DNA of 64,000 bases from Marchantia polymorpha subsp. ruderalis (lineage: Eukaryota > Streptophyta > Marchantiopsida > Marchantiales > Marchantiaceae): positions 7,814,501-7,878,500 of the forward strand of contig AP031353.1 in assembly GCA_037833965.1 (NCBI GenBank), in the 5' to 3' direction. The notes beneath the pieces are model-generated. The model searched no databases, had not been told where the DNA came from, and was given only the letters and a program-made list of their open reading frames with translations. The position numbers were made by a program, and so were the translations under genes. Positions 46,608 through 57,609 of this stretch are shown here, in pieces. Within the stretch, counting starts at the first letter, position 1; each line of letters opens with the position of its first letter.

Positions 46608-47261
46608 TTTCCCATAAGACAGAAACCACTCAAAAGACCTCTCCCAGAAACGCTATCTACTTGACGAAAACTGTGAATGAAGAAATCAAAAACTTTTGCT
46701 TTGTTATCTTGCTTTTGTACCCCCTCAACTTCAAATCATAATAACTTTGTCTCTAGACGTGATCTCTCAGTGAAATTTTGACTCAAACGTAGCTTATCTT
46801 CTAATACACACTCGTACGAAGTTTCAAAGCCTAAATTGAAATACAGAAAAAGTAATCAACTCTGTACAAACTTTCCAGAGAGCAGACTTTTGATACCCGT
46901 GAAAACCCCTCAACTTCTAACTCTCATATCTTTTTGTTTACACATGCTCTAGACCTAAAACAAAAACGTAAACGTTCTCTATCTTCCAATCTAAAATCAA
47001 TAAAAACTTTGAAGAAAAACTTCAAAAATACTTCTTCGGTGTCTAAAATCACTTTTCTCTCAAAAAGACATGTTTACGTGAACAAAACATACAAAATCAC
47101 TTCTAGGCTATCATATGAGACTATGGGATAAACAAAGGGAATTTCGCTCTCAAGCACACTCTCCGCTCTTTCATTCCCCAATGTTAACACCAAGTGATCC
47201 CTCATGGATACTTTCTCTCGAGCTAGAAATCGAATCCTAAACATTCCGCCTTCTAGATTGA

Positions 47262-47280
47262 GGTCCCGGCAACGGAACCA
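47262..47280 (-). other. Primer-binding site of the Ty3/gypsy element
   Basis: On the minus strand, TGGTTCCGTTGCCGGGACC follows the 5' LTR after four bases. The CGTTGCCGGG core matches the complement of the tRNA-Asp T-arm and acceptor stem, as used by Athila/Tat elements; the first bases fit less well. The tRNA assignment is inference. Confidence 0.6.
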
Positions 47281-47284
47281 AAAA

Positions 47285-48145
47285 TGCAACCTCCGGGCTG
47301 ACTCTCACTCAGGTCTACCTCTGATGGCTTTGTGGTAGCGCATCATGGTTCTAGAAGACTAGGATTCATACTCTCACTCATGTCACAAACACCTTCTCTC
47401 ACAAACTCTCATGTATCACTCCAACTCACACACACAAACTCTCCTCACATCACCCTCTTCACATAAACGCAAACACACGTCGATACTCCAAGATACTCGA
47501 AAACTTCACTCCTTCATTATTGAAACAAGTCCTCACACATGACTCTCCAAACTTGCTTGAGAGGTGCTACTCTACCTCTCTATTTATACTACTTGAGAAG
47601 TTACCATAGTAACATGTGGTAATTTCTCCTAACTTACTTTTACCTAGGTAAGTTTGACTAACCTTCTCTACGTGGCAACATGCCATTGGCCTACCTAAAC
47701 CTTCTAGAAGCTTCCGGAATCCAAGGTTGAGGTGGCGACATGCCATTGGAAGCTTTTAAACTTCTACAAGCTTCCTAGCCACTAAGTCAACATTAGACTT
47801 AGTCTAGCCAATCATCTTTCATACATTTAGTCAAACCAATCAAATCCAAGCTTCTAGTCAAATATCTAATCCCTTGGAATCTAGAACTTTTGTATAAGAC
47901 AAAATAGAAGTGCTCACTCCTTGTAAAAGACAAAATAGAAGTGCTCACTCCATTCTTCTAGAACTCCGCTAATTACTCCGCCAACTATAGACATTGTAGC
48001 TAAACTTAGTCATGACTAGATAAACTTAGTTATAACTAACTAGTTTAGTCATAACTAGCTAGTCTTAGCTATGCCTTGGCTAATCATCCTTATTCCCTTG
48101 ACCACTTCTAAGACTTAGTACATATGTGCAACACCCAGTCTTACA
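47285..48145 (-). repeat. 5' LTR of the Ty3/gypsy element
   Basis: This is the same 861-bp sequence as the 3' LTR, with one base difference seen near the outer end (ACACCCAGTC here, ACACCCGGTC there). The GTAC target duplication follows at 48146-48149. Confidence 0.93.
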
Positions 48146-50136
48146 GTACTGAAGAAGTACTGCTACCATCGCTTGTTCAATCACTTTAAAAAAAATGTTT
48201 TTGAACAGCTTTGAGTCGTCGTTGTCATCGATCAAATATTGCTCAATCTCACCTCGAATGTCAAAATTGCGATTGCCATTCAAAAAATCACAATTGCTGA
48301 GCAAACAAGCAATTTTGTCCACGTTTTTGTCATTGTCGTTGCCAAGGTCGGGATTCCAAAATGCAGAAATAATATCTGCCTTTTTTAAGCAGTTTCTCAA
48401 ACTCTCAGCAGAATCTTTATTTCAGACAATTTTAGTAAAGTCTGCAGCGACCAACAAATGTGGAGGACGTCCGTAAAACACCCCTGAAGCGCCCCCACTT
48501 CAACTTTGATTCAGTTTTGCAAGTTGATCCTTCAAACTTTGCAGATGTTTGTGGTAGATCATTTCTTTGATCAGGAAATACTTGTATCGCTTTTTCAATG
48601 CTGCAATGATGTCCATGTCCATCGATTGCTTCCACGACGTAACATTTAGCGGGAAGAAAACCACGCAGATATCATTTTGCTCAAAGTCAAATGAGTGACC
48701 AGGAGCGTTATTAAAGATCAAGAGAACCTTATGACCAATATGTTTGAGAATATATGGCTCAAAAACGTCATCCAATCATTTGTTGAACGTCTGCATGTCA
48801 ATCTAGGTGTTCTTCTGCTAAAGACAGGGTTGGGTCTTAACCGGTTTTGATTCGCAGGTTAGATTATTTAACTTTTAGGATAGATTAATAACCCCAATAA
48901 CCGGTGGTTAAGGCTGAACCTAATAAAAAATATCAGAAAAAACAAAAAAAAATCCAAAAACAAATTACTGTCATCAAACGGTTGAGACCTGACTCAGGCT
49001 CTGGGACCATATGGGCCGTTGCTTGCTGGCGGCGCGGAGTCCACAAGCCTTTAGTATAGTCTAGACTCCAGTATAACTCATGAAGATATAACTATAGCAT
49101 GTTATATCACAGCACTACATCAAACCACGTGATAATTCGGAAGTCGGAAAGAAAGCTTTCTAGGAAGTAGAAACTTAAATGGCATTCTTCATCATATCGC
49201 CATAGAAACTCAAAACATATGAATCAAAGTTTTGCTACAAGCAAATGTTGGATTGTACTCAAAGCATGACTGCTTTTATATGATTCCAATATTGGCAGAT
49301 CATTCGACTCGTCTCTCGCCTCAAATCAGCGTTTGTCTCCTACTCTATGTCATTCTCGTTGAGCTACTCTAGAGTCGGCGCAAAGAGGTTTCAAAGCAAA
49401 CACTGCTTTATTATCGTTTGATGAGGTGCTTGACCTATCCCGTATTCCAACAGATCTTCTGCATCGTATTCCTCCTCCTTAATCTCGTTGAACCAGTTTT
49501 CAAGAAGATTCGCCCACTGATCATTTGCCACCACCAAATCCGGAAGATCAACAATGGTCTCGTCCAGCTGAGCGTTGGCAAATCCGGACAGAGTCCATTC
49601 GGTTTTGTCGTTCAACCTGGATGCTCCAATCTGCTGGCTCGCGTTTGGCGTGGGAATAGACAGAGAACTTGTCGCTCCCAAGGCGGCTGGAAGAAACTGG
49701 CGCTGGAACTCACGTTGGGGTGCGTTCGTACCCCGTGGCTTTGCCTGCGTCGTTGCTTCCTGGATTGCAACCCTACTGTGCATTGCTGCTTGGATCTTCG
49801 CAATTTTTACCGCTTTGGACGAGTCGAAGCGGTTGCGACTCTTCGTCTGGATTAATCCCAATGCGGATCACAGCCTTTCAACTGAGCCCGCATGCACGGA
49901 CATCCCAAAAAGCCGAAGTGCAACGGCAGCCAGCTGAGGCTTCGCGTCCTACATCATTTTCCAAAAGCCCGTCGGGTCCTCTTCGCATGCGTAGGCATTG
50001 ATCAGACTAAAGTCGCCTTTGTGGGTTTTATACTCCCCAAACTACAAAGGCAATTAGAAAGATTTACAGTCATGAATTGAGTTCAGCGATCAGACAACAA
50101 GTCGACTCTAAAGCAAAATAGATCAGAGCAAACGGC

Positions 50137-50604
50137 AATCAGCAAGTGCCCAGCTAAGCTAGGTAGGCTATAAGATCCGCATGCTCGTATTCACTTCCAA
50201 AACAAGAATCTTATATGCATCTCCTTACATGTCGAATCACATCATTCATGTCCTCAATGGTCCCGCCAAAGTACTCCGTGTACAAGTCGCCTGCCAACTG
50301 ACACAATTTGTGCGGCTGGGCAATCGGCTCCATGCAGTTGATGTGATTGAGTTGCAGCATAGGATACAACAATCAGCAAGTGCCCAGCTAAGCTGGATAG
50401 GCTATAAGATCCGCATGCTCGTATTCACTTCCAAAACAAGAATCTTATATGCATCTCCTTACATGTCGAATCACATCATTCATGTCCTCAATGGTCTCGC
50501 CAAAGTACTCCGTGTACAAGTCGCCTGCCAACTGACACAATTTGTGCGGCTGGGCAATCGGCTCCATGCGGTTGATGTGATTGAGTTGCAGCATAGGATG
50601 GAGC
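50137..50604. repeat. 234-bp tandem duplication inside the hAT transposase
   Basis: Two head-to-tail copies begin AATCAGCAAGTGCCCAGCTA at 50137 and 50371. They differ at only a few bases. The period is a multiple of three, so a frame can run across both copies. It arose after the hAT element stopped being constrained, or in an inactive copy. Confidence 0.88.
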
Positions 50605-52659
50605 ACGTATGCGAGCACCGTGATCGGTTGCAGCATCTTCAACCATCGCCTCTGCAATATACGCAAAGGCCAGATGACTTCAAGAATTCTTAGAGTCCAC
50701 AATTGTGGGTTAATTTTACTCTCACGAGACACGATTCATAAACTGTTGCCCGACAATGCGCAAGTACACCAGCCAATGGCTATTGACAATGGACAATGTA
50801 CATAATCAGCTCATACCTAAGCAATAGGCTTTATGCTTCTTACCTCGAGGGTGCTTTCTAGTGCGTGTGATGCATCAACCTTAGGGATGTTTTGGAAGTT
50901 TTTGCTTAGCCGTGTCAGCGGTTTGCACGACAGTGTCGAGCCTAGTAGCGTCATGCTCGAGCAATCTACCCGCAACCTTCATAGGCATCAGATGCATGCA
51001 AACCTACAATGCAAGATTTGAAGAGTCAGATGGGTTATTGAAATCTTGAATATAATGAATTTGTGAATGAATTGCAAAGAATGGAGACCTTTCAGTGCCA
51101 AAATATCATAATCGAAGCGATAGTAGAAATATATGGAGAAAACATACATGATGGAGCATCTTCTAAAAGGAAGGTTCTTCAATAATGTCAAGTACAAACT
51201 CAGCCTTACTCTTTGATGCCGCTGAGTTTTCCACCGAAGCTACCAGCTCGGCCTTCTGCTCGAGCACCAGCAACTTCATCGCCCGCTGCACCTGTACAGA
51301 GTAATTGCTTTAAAACAACTTGCCACATGCAATCTAGAAATGAAATACAGCATCTTTGACTCATGACGCAACTTTCAAGAGCTGGCTAGTTGGCAAGCTC
51401 AATGACTCCAACCATTGAATTGCCACTTGCTTTATTAATGTATGACATCCAGCAGTCTTGAAATGCTCTCCACGTGGGACCCCCACCGCGTGATGGCCGG
51501 AAGAATTAGGGCCATTGTCTTGCCCTCCACCGCTACAAGCTTTTCTTGAAGTCGGGCACTCGGCACAGTGTGACTGGTGAACCAGACAAGCACATGAAGC
51601 GTCTGCTTCATGACTTCCGGGTAGCGGTTATTGAACTTGAGGTAATCACACACCATCATGCGGATCTGATGGACTACGCAGTCCATGACAATCAACCATG
51701 GCATTTCAGCTGCTGTGATCTACGAGCTTTTTGACATGCAATTGTAGCGTCGGACACGCAGCCAATCACCTTTACATCAAACTTCTACTGCAACTCTATC
51801 GCGGTCTTGAGGATTTCTGTGGCAAGAAGGTCGTCAGTTTCTCTATCCCTCGTCACATCAACAGCGTACAAAGCAAAATCCTGCAAGAAAAGATAAATTA
51901 CTTAGGCCAACTTACGTAATAACTAAATATCATCATGAGAAAAAGTTGAACTCAAAAGAGGCAATAAATTGCTGAATGGCCTTTTGGTTACGAGACAACT
52001 GAAATTATTAAATCAAAATGCAAGCAAACGAACAAACATTGCGATTAGCTGTTGCCACCGTGAAGCCCATGAGCTGCTTACGCTTGACATTCATCCAGGA
52101 GTCTAGAATGAGAGTAACGGCTGCAAGCAATGAAATAGACTCCTGCTTAGAAACTCACACGTTTCAGGACGCAGTGCGACATATGGTTGTGTGAACAACT
52201 TGGCTTGCATGCCAACAATGTACCTAGTAAGTCTAACAAAGATAGATGTTCAAAATGTCATTGTTGCATGCCTCTTTGCGTCCCTCAAATGAAAAAACTC
52301 ACCTACGTTGTTCTTGAGCTCCTTCTTCATATCAGTCTTTATAGTGAGCGCTTCTCTCTCCAATATTGATCCAGCCAAAGTCTTCCGAGCTGGCAGCTTT
52401 GCTTTGTTGCGCAGGAATGCGAACAAGGCTTTCACTGAGGGCTTTTCCACCCTGTCAAATCCCTTTGCACACTTGACTGTGAATTCAAGGAGAAGACTCT
52501 CAAACTCTCTGCGTTGTGTTGGAACGAGCGGCGCATCAGCAACGGGCACTGTGGAAAGCCTGCTCTGTGTGCTCGCCCCTCTTGAGAACAATTCGAAATC
52601 CTGGCTATCAGCACCATGTCATGTAGTTTCGAGTCAACTCACGCAGTCTAGGCACTTAC

Positions 52660-53960
52660 TATATTTAGACGTGGAGATAGGGTTCGGGTTATGAGGGGTA
52701 TACAGTTAGGGACGGCTCGAAGAACGTTAGTTCTTCAAGTCGAGCCTGGAAGCGTTGGGAGCGTAGAGCGACTTCCCCCTTTGCGTCGACCTGGATTTTC
52801 CGAGTGTGGAGTGGGTTGGGCTTGATTCATGTTTGTGACGGTGACGGTTTGTTGCCAGTAGGGTAATCGACCAACGGGAATTCTTGTGAAGATCTCCCGT
52901 TCATTTCACTCGAAGAACTCGTTTTCGTGACGTTTTGCGATCATTGACGTAGTTTCAGGTTTTTGTTTTTTTTTCCTGTATGGAATGTGCCGATGTTGTG
53001 AAAATTTTTCCGAACCCTGAAGAATGGGCCAACCAGGTGTAAACGCGCGGGTGCATTAGAGCTCGAGATTGGAACGTATCCTGGTGTTAAGGCTTTCTGA
53101 AGATCTGAAGTCGAAGTGAGTAGCGAGAGAGTACACACTCAAATGTCACAACTCGCCCCCCTAGCTGGCGGTCAGGTCCCTCTGACTCCCAGATATCTAC
53201 AACTACATGCTATACAACTTCGTGGGTGCGCGAACCAGTAGGTCGGGTGCTATGTCGCCACATCGTTAGTCGCCAATCTGCAATTCATAACATGTGAAGA
53301 TCAAGTCATCTACCCCTCTGAAGAACATCTAGGACAAACCTATCGTCCAGCCGGAATAACATTGATAGGTGGAGTCAGTCACAACATGTGCCATCCCCTA
53401 TAACACCTATCACACACCAACATACGGGCTGCCTGATCAGCAAACCCACATAGCATGCACCTCAAGCCAGCACGTACTATTGCTAAGCTTGGGTATATAG
53501 TATCATCTATGTTTGGGAGGTGGCATGGCGCACAATTGCGCACATGATCCTTCCAAACAACGCCGTCATGATTCTCCAACAAGAGAACTTCAAAAGGTAA
53601 CACCTCCCGCACTCGCAAGATTGTGCGTCCCGCCGTCACATCCAATGTCGTCGGTGCAGTCTGCTATAGATAGACGTAGTCTCCCACATGGAATCTACGA
53701 ATCGATGGTCGATAACCTCCTCCCCGAATGGTTGCATATCGCAACGTATTTCTATGTTGAGCAATCGCAAGATTCTCAAACGCTACAGGCATAACTCTCC
53801 GAAAGAGCTCTGCACGTTGAGAACATACTCTTACCCACATATTTGGGTCATCAAGGTTCACCACCTCAAAATCGGTTCCAGTATGGAAGTGTACTTTTGA
53901 CAGTGCTGTAGTTATGAGCACGAAGACGCTGGCTCCAAAAAGTTTATCAACGTCCAAAGA
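52660..53960 (-). mobile_element. Broken Ty3/gypsy-like 3' remnant with PHD finger and LTR
   Basis: The minus strand codes for the end of an integrase-side polyprotein (AQLFRRVMP-like, ENLAIAQHR, GYRPSIRRFHVGDYVYL, about 53664-53830). It continues into WKDHVRNCAPCHLPN and a PHD-type zinc finger (CMLCGFADQAARMLVCDRCY, then GWH; about 53380-53460). A purine-rich tract followed by TGTGACATTTGAG at about 53150 marks the start of an LTR running left to about 52.66 kb. It is an old fragment with several breaks, inserted into the hAT element. The borders are approximate. Confidence 0.7.
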
Positions 53961-54461
53961 GTCTCTCGTCTATGCTACTACTCCACAATGCCTTTGCAAG
54001 GTAGTTCAATAGAATATAACGGAGCATTTACAAAGGCGTAAAACCTGTCATGATCTTTCACACAGGATCTGTACGTATTGGGAGACAGTGCGAGACTCCA
54101 AAGCTCGAGCTGAAGCATTGCGTTGGCCCTAAGGAGTAAAAAAGAAGGGTTAAATGAGGATACCATCACGTCATTTGCAACCTGTGATTGTATTGTTGCG
54201 CTTTTTCGGTGTTTGGATCTCGGACGGAAGTGACTCGTGCAAGGTTGGCAACCGGTCGTAGAAGCAAAAGCGGAGGACATTTTGCGAGTGATGCGAGTTC
54301 TCGTTCGAAGAAAGGAAGGAAGTTGAAGCGTTGAAGAAAAGGCTTGAGCAGCAAGCGATCGTCTTGTGAAGAAGAGACGAGAAAGTGAGATGTTCAAGAT
54401 ATTTAAGATGGAATAAGCGCGGGAAGTCTTGCGTAGATCATACAAGAAACGTGACGGGATC
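53961..54461. other. Inserted DNA of unknown origin between the PHD-gypsy remnant and the solo LTR
   Basis: This is probably further decayed sequence of the same inserted gypsy-like element or its neighbour. The open frames on the minus strand are low-complexity and not recognised. Confidence 0.35.
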
Positions 54462-55235
54462 TGTAAGACCAGATATTGCATGTGTGAAATAAAACTAGAA
54501 TTAGCCAAGGAGTTAATCATGGTTAGGATAGTCATGACTAAATCTAACTAGTTATTACTAAAGCTAGCTAGTTTAGCTATAATGTCTATACTTGGCAAAA
54601 TAACTAGAGAAGTTCTAGAAGATTTGAGTGAACACTTCTATTTTGTCTTGTACAAAAGTCTAGATTCCAAGAGAAAAGACTTTTGAACTTCATGTTTAGT
54701 TTTGATTGGTTTGACTAAAGTAAGGAGTATTACATTGGTTAGACTAAGTCTAATGTTGACTTAGTGGAAAGTGGAAGTTCTAGAAGTGGAAAAGGCACAA
54801 ATGGCATGTCGCCACCTCAATCTAGGGATTGAGGTGGCGACATTAAGGTTTAGGAGGCCAATGGCATGTTGCCACATATTGATAACTAGTCAACGTTACT
54901 AACCTATCTTCGTAAAAGTAAGTTAAGATAGAAATTACCATTTGTTACTATGGTAAATTCTCAAGTAGTATATATAGAGAGGTAGGGAAGAGACTCTGAA
55001 GCAAGTTTGGAGAGTTCATATGTAAAGACTTGTTTCATATATGAAAGAGTGACGAATTTTCAGTACCTTGGAGTGTCGATGAGTGTATGAGTTGGAGTGA
55101 TACCTTGAGAGATTGTGTGAGAGGGTGTTTAGGTTATGAGTATGATGCGGAATCCTAGTCTTCTAGAATCATGATGAGCTACCGAAAAGCCATCTGAGGT
55201 AAATCTAAGTGAGAGTCAGCCCGGAGGTTGCAGAT
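54458..55235 (+). mobile_element. Solo LTR of the Ty3/gypsy family seen at 40.3-48.1 kb
   Basis: Positions 54462-55231 begin TGTAAGACCAGATATTGCA and end AGTCAGCCCGGAGGTTGCA. They match the 861-bp LTR along their length but with many substitutions and length changes, so this copy is clearly older. It lies in the opposite orientation to the full element. GATC flanks both ends (54458-54461 and 55232-55235). A solo LTR is the usual product of recombination between the two LTRs of one element. Confidence 0.92.
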
Positions 55236-55654
55236 CGAATTAGGGTCGTCTCCTATTTTGCAAATTGCGGCATATGAGGCATACAGATGCTGACAGCCTG
55301 ATTTCTGCATTTACTCATGGTGTCGGGCGGGTGTGAGTAATTCACTTACTCCTTCCGTTATTTCAGTTCGGTCAGCAGCGTACTTGAATGAGAAATATGA
55401 AATTGACAGGCAGGCATGTGGTTCAACCGGTGCTCATGGGGAGGCCTCGGTTTGCTCACAAAGCCTATCATACGTACATAGATTTTTTCATGATAATCTA
55501 TTCGCGCGCTGGTGGAACTGAGGAGTGTAATTTGACGAGAAATTTACCAGCAGGGCATTGTATGTCATTCAGATTTCACCGTGCAGGTCCTTTCGTCGCA
55601 GGCAATCTTCTGTATTGTTCCACATTAGGTTGACAGTCAATTACGGACTCCATC

Positions 55655-55912
55655 CAAGGTATCCACGACCAGCTAAGGGGGCGAGTTGTGACAGTTGTGC
55701 CCAGACTGCGTGAGCCGACTCGAGTGTATAGCATGTAGTTGTAGATAGAACTAACTGGGAGTTAGAGGGACCTGACCGCCAGCTAAGGGGGCGAGTTGTG
55801 ACATTTGAGTTTGTACTCTCTCGCTACTCACTTCAACTTCAGATCTTCAGAAAGCCTTAACACCAGGATACGTTCCGATCTTGAGCTCTAATGCACCCGC
55901 GCTCTTTCGCGC
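55655..55912 (+). repeat. Inverted copy of the PHD-gypsy LTR start
   Basis: The block from GACCGCCAGCTAAGGGGGCG through the LTR start TGTGACATTTGAG to GCACCCGCGC matches, in opposite orientation, the block at about 53044-53220. A second short copy of the CCAGCTAAGGGGGCGAG tract sits at about 55670. It is a fragment of another element of the same gypsy-like family. Together with the left copy it forms long inverted repeats about 2.5 kb apart. Confidence 0.8.
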
Positions 55913-57609
55913 CTTTTATGTGTGTATGTGTGCGTATGTGTATGTGAGTAGCATGTCAGCGATGTAGAGTGTATGGCGATATGTATTTGCACGACAACCA
56001 AAATACCCATCAGAGATCTTGCGCTTGAATCCACTTTGCTTGGCATTCAGGTCTGTTTTGTGAGACTGGTATTCGCGGCGAATGTCACTTGGCACATTGC
56101 AACAACTTGAGAGATGACAAACCATGTTCATTCTGTTGCCTAAGCAATGATGGGCACCCTTGTCACCTTTCAAACTCTTTGCAACGCATCCATTGCAAAT
56201 CGCTAAGTAATACGCAGTGTTGACTTTGTGGAGTGTTTTTGTTAAATGCTCCCAAATTCCTTGATTGGCATTGGCGTTGACAGGTGCTAGACACTCATTT
56301 TGAGCTGCCGCCATCGTGCTAGGCTAATATTTATGTACGCTAGACAGCTGTGTTGTAACTTGTGTAAAAACGGCGGCTGAACTATGAGAGAACTGTGAAC
56401 GAGACGATTTGGCAAGTCGCAAAAAGTCACCAAGTCAACTTGAATATGGATTCGGATTCATCAACTGACCGTCAAATAAGATTTGGAGCACCATCTGACG
56501 TTCAAAAATGTTCCAAGGCTCACGCCAAATCCATCTGATTGTCCAAGAAACGCTTTCGTTTACAACCGTTCGATGACCTTTTAGAACTTTAACCGAAACA
56601 ATTAATCTGGTCAGAGGTTCGGTTAGGAATTAATAACGGCAGTTAAATGGTTAGAGTATTAAGAGGCTAATCGATTATGCCCAACCTTGGCTGAAGATAT
56701 AGAATTGGCCAGGTGTTGCCTGAAATACATACGGGTTCCTTTGTACTTTCAATCATGGTGATTCGACTCGTTAAGTACCTGTGGCATTGTAATAAACCAC
56801 AAGATTCATTCAGTCTTTTCCTTTCTTGCTCTGAACTCCTGACATATCTTCATTTGACATCAAAACAGTGTAACTTGGAACAAGTCGAAAGAACAATCCA
56901 GTTTCGTCCATATTGTACATGCAAGCTAGGTCATACTAGTCGATAATTGCACATAACTCATCCAAAGCTCGCAGAGTTTCAAGATTATTATTGTCAACTT
57001 CACCGCCTTCACCAAACAAATTTGTGCCGCTTAAACCAAACCGATGATGGACTCTCAAAAATCATCCCCATGAAGCCTTGAACTTATCATCAACTATCTC
57101 CATAGCCTCGGCAATTTGTTTTGCTTTGTGTCAGATGAGATTGGACGGCAAAACAAGAGACATTCGTCGTTGAGCATCAATCCATTCGTAGAGCCGTTTC
57201 TCAAGCTCATGAAACAATGACTACGAAACGCAAAATGTGGATTCCTGAGTGGCTTAGTCAACCCTCTGGGCTCATTTGCGAATCTCATCTTTGCTTGCTT
57301 TCAAAGTCCGAATAACTTGCTAGTCTACACCGTATTCACGAGCAATGCTTCAATTAATCGACAATTTGGATAGTTCCAATAAAGTGATAATTTCTATTCT
57401 TTGATAGTCATTAAGACGTTGGTCCTAGCCTTTGAGTTTCACCACACGTTGTCCGCTGATGATTGCAAATGAACTCAAAATTGTATTTACAATGTATTAA
57501 CCTTACTATTATATGGGATGCGTTTAAGATTTCTTAGATCCGCATCTCAGTTAAGTCCGCACCAGACTTCCCAGATCAAGTTGAGGACTTAAGCGAGTGT
57601 ATTCTGTAG

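Larger units (their letters stand above)
40288..48149 (-). mobile_element. Whole-looking young Ty3/gypsy LTR retrotransposon
   Basis: The LTRs lie at 40292-41152 and 47285-48145 (861 bp each, TG...CA). By eye they differ at a single base, so the insertion is very recent, of the order of 0.1 million years at ordinary plant rates. GTAC flanks both sides (40288-40291, 48146-48149). On the minus strand, beside the 5' LTR, is a primer-binding site resembling the 3' end of tRNA-Asp (47262-47280). Then come a small zinc-knuckle ORF, one continuous gag-pol frame and a polypurine tract (41153-41163). No breaks are seen. The tRNA-Asp-like primer and the reverse transcriptase style suggest the Athila/Tat side of gypsy without a chromodomain; that placement is inference. 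It sits inside the pogo-like transposase. Confidence 0.93.
48817..56697 (-). mobile_element. hAT-superfamily DNA transposon, inactive, inserted in the pogo-like element
   Basis: The termini are CAGGGTTGGG (48825) and, inverted, CAAGGTTGGG (ending 56689). They are flanked by GCTAAAGA and GCTGAAGA, an 8-bp duplication with one change. Minus-strand coding pieces run in order. A BED-type zinc finger (AICNGCVAKS, then CHLSSC) lies at about 56040-56314. A mid-transposase segment (KALFAFLRNKAKLPARKTLA) lies at 52250-52591, VKVIGCVSDAT at about 51745-51780, and CVVHQIRMMVCDYLKF with TRWGSH at 51435-51704. LTVLAYVLHPMLQLNHINRM-type sequence lies at about 50445-50650. The hATC dimerisation end (IQTKSRNRFDSSKA) lies at about 49780-49990. 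Some inter-piece gaps may be true introns. Stops, a tandem duplication and a 3.2-kb insertion make it inactive. Confidence 0.87.
39278..57606 (-). mobile_element. pogo/Tigger-like DNA transposon, split by three insertions
   Basis: The termini are related inverted repeats. The left has ACACCCTAGCTTAAGTCCTC at about 39288-39310. The right, read inward, has ACACTCGCTTAAGTCCTC, with TTAAGTCCGCACC just inside. The original element was about 2 kb; the rest is inserted DNA. Minus-strand coding pieces run in order. A pogo-type helix-turn-helix (ITLLELSKLSIN, AREYGVD) lies at about 57300-57430, and a CENP-B-like second DNA-binding domain (KAKQIAEAM, FKASWG) at about 57040-57280. YNMDETGLFFRLVP follows at about 56890-56930, then LLIFNNAPGH and VVFFPLNVTSWKQ at about 48630-48740. 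The tail ends QMTLFDIL-stop at 39372-39400. Stops and frame changes make it inactive. The second catalytic Asp of the DDE triad (usual LIFDNAPGH) is Asn here. Confidence 0.85.
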
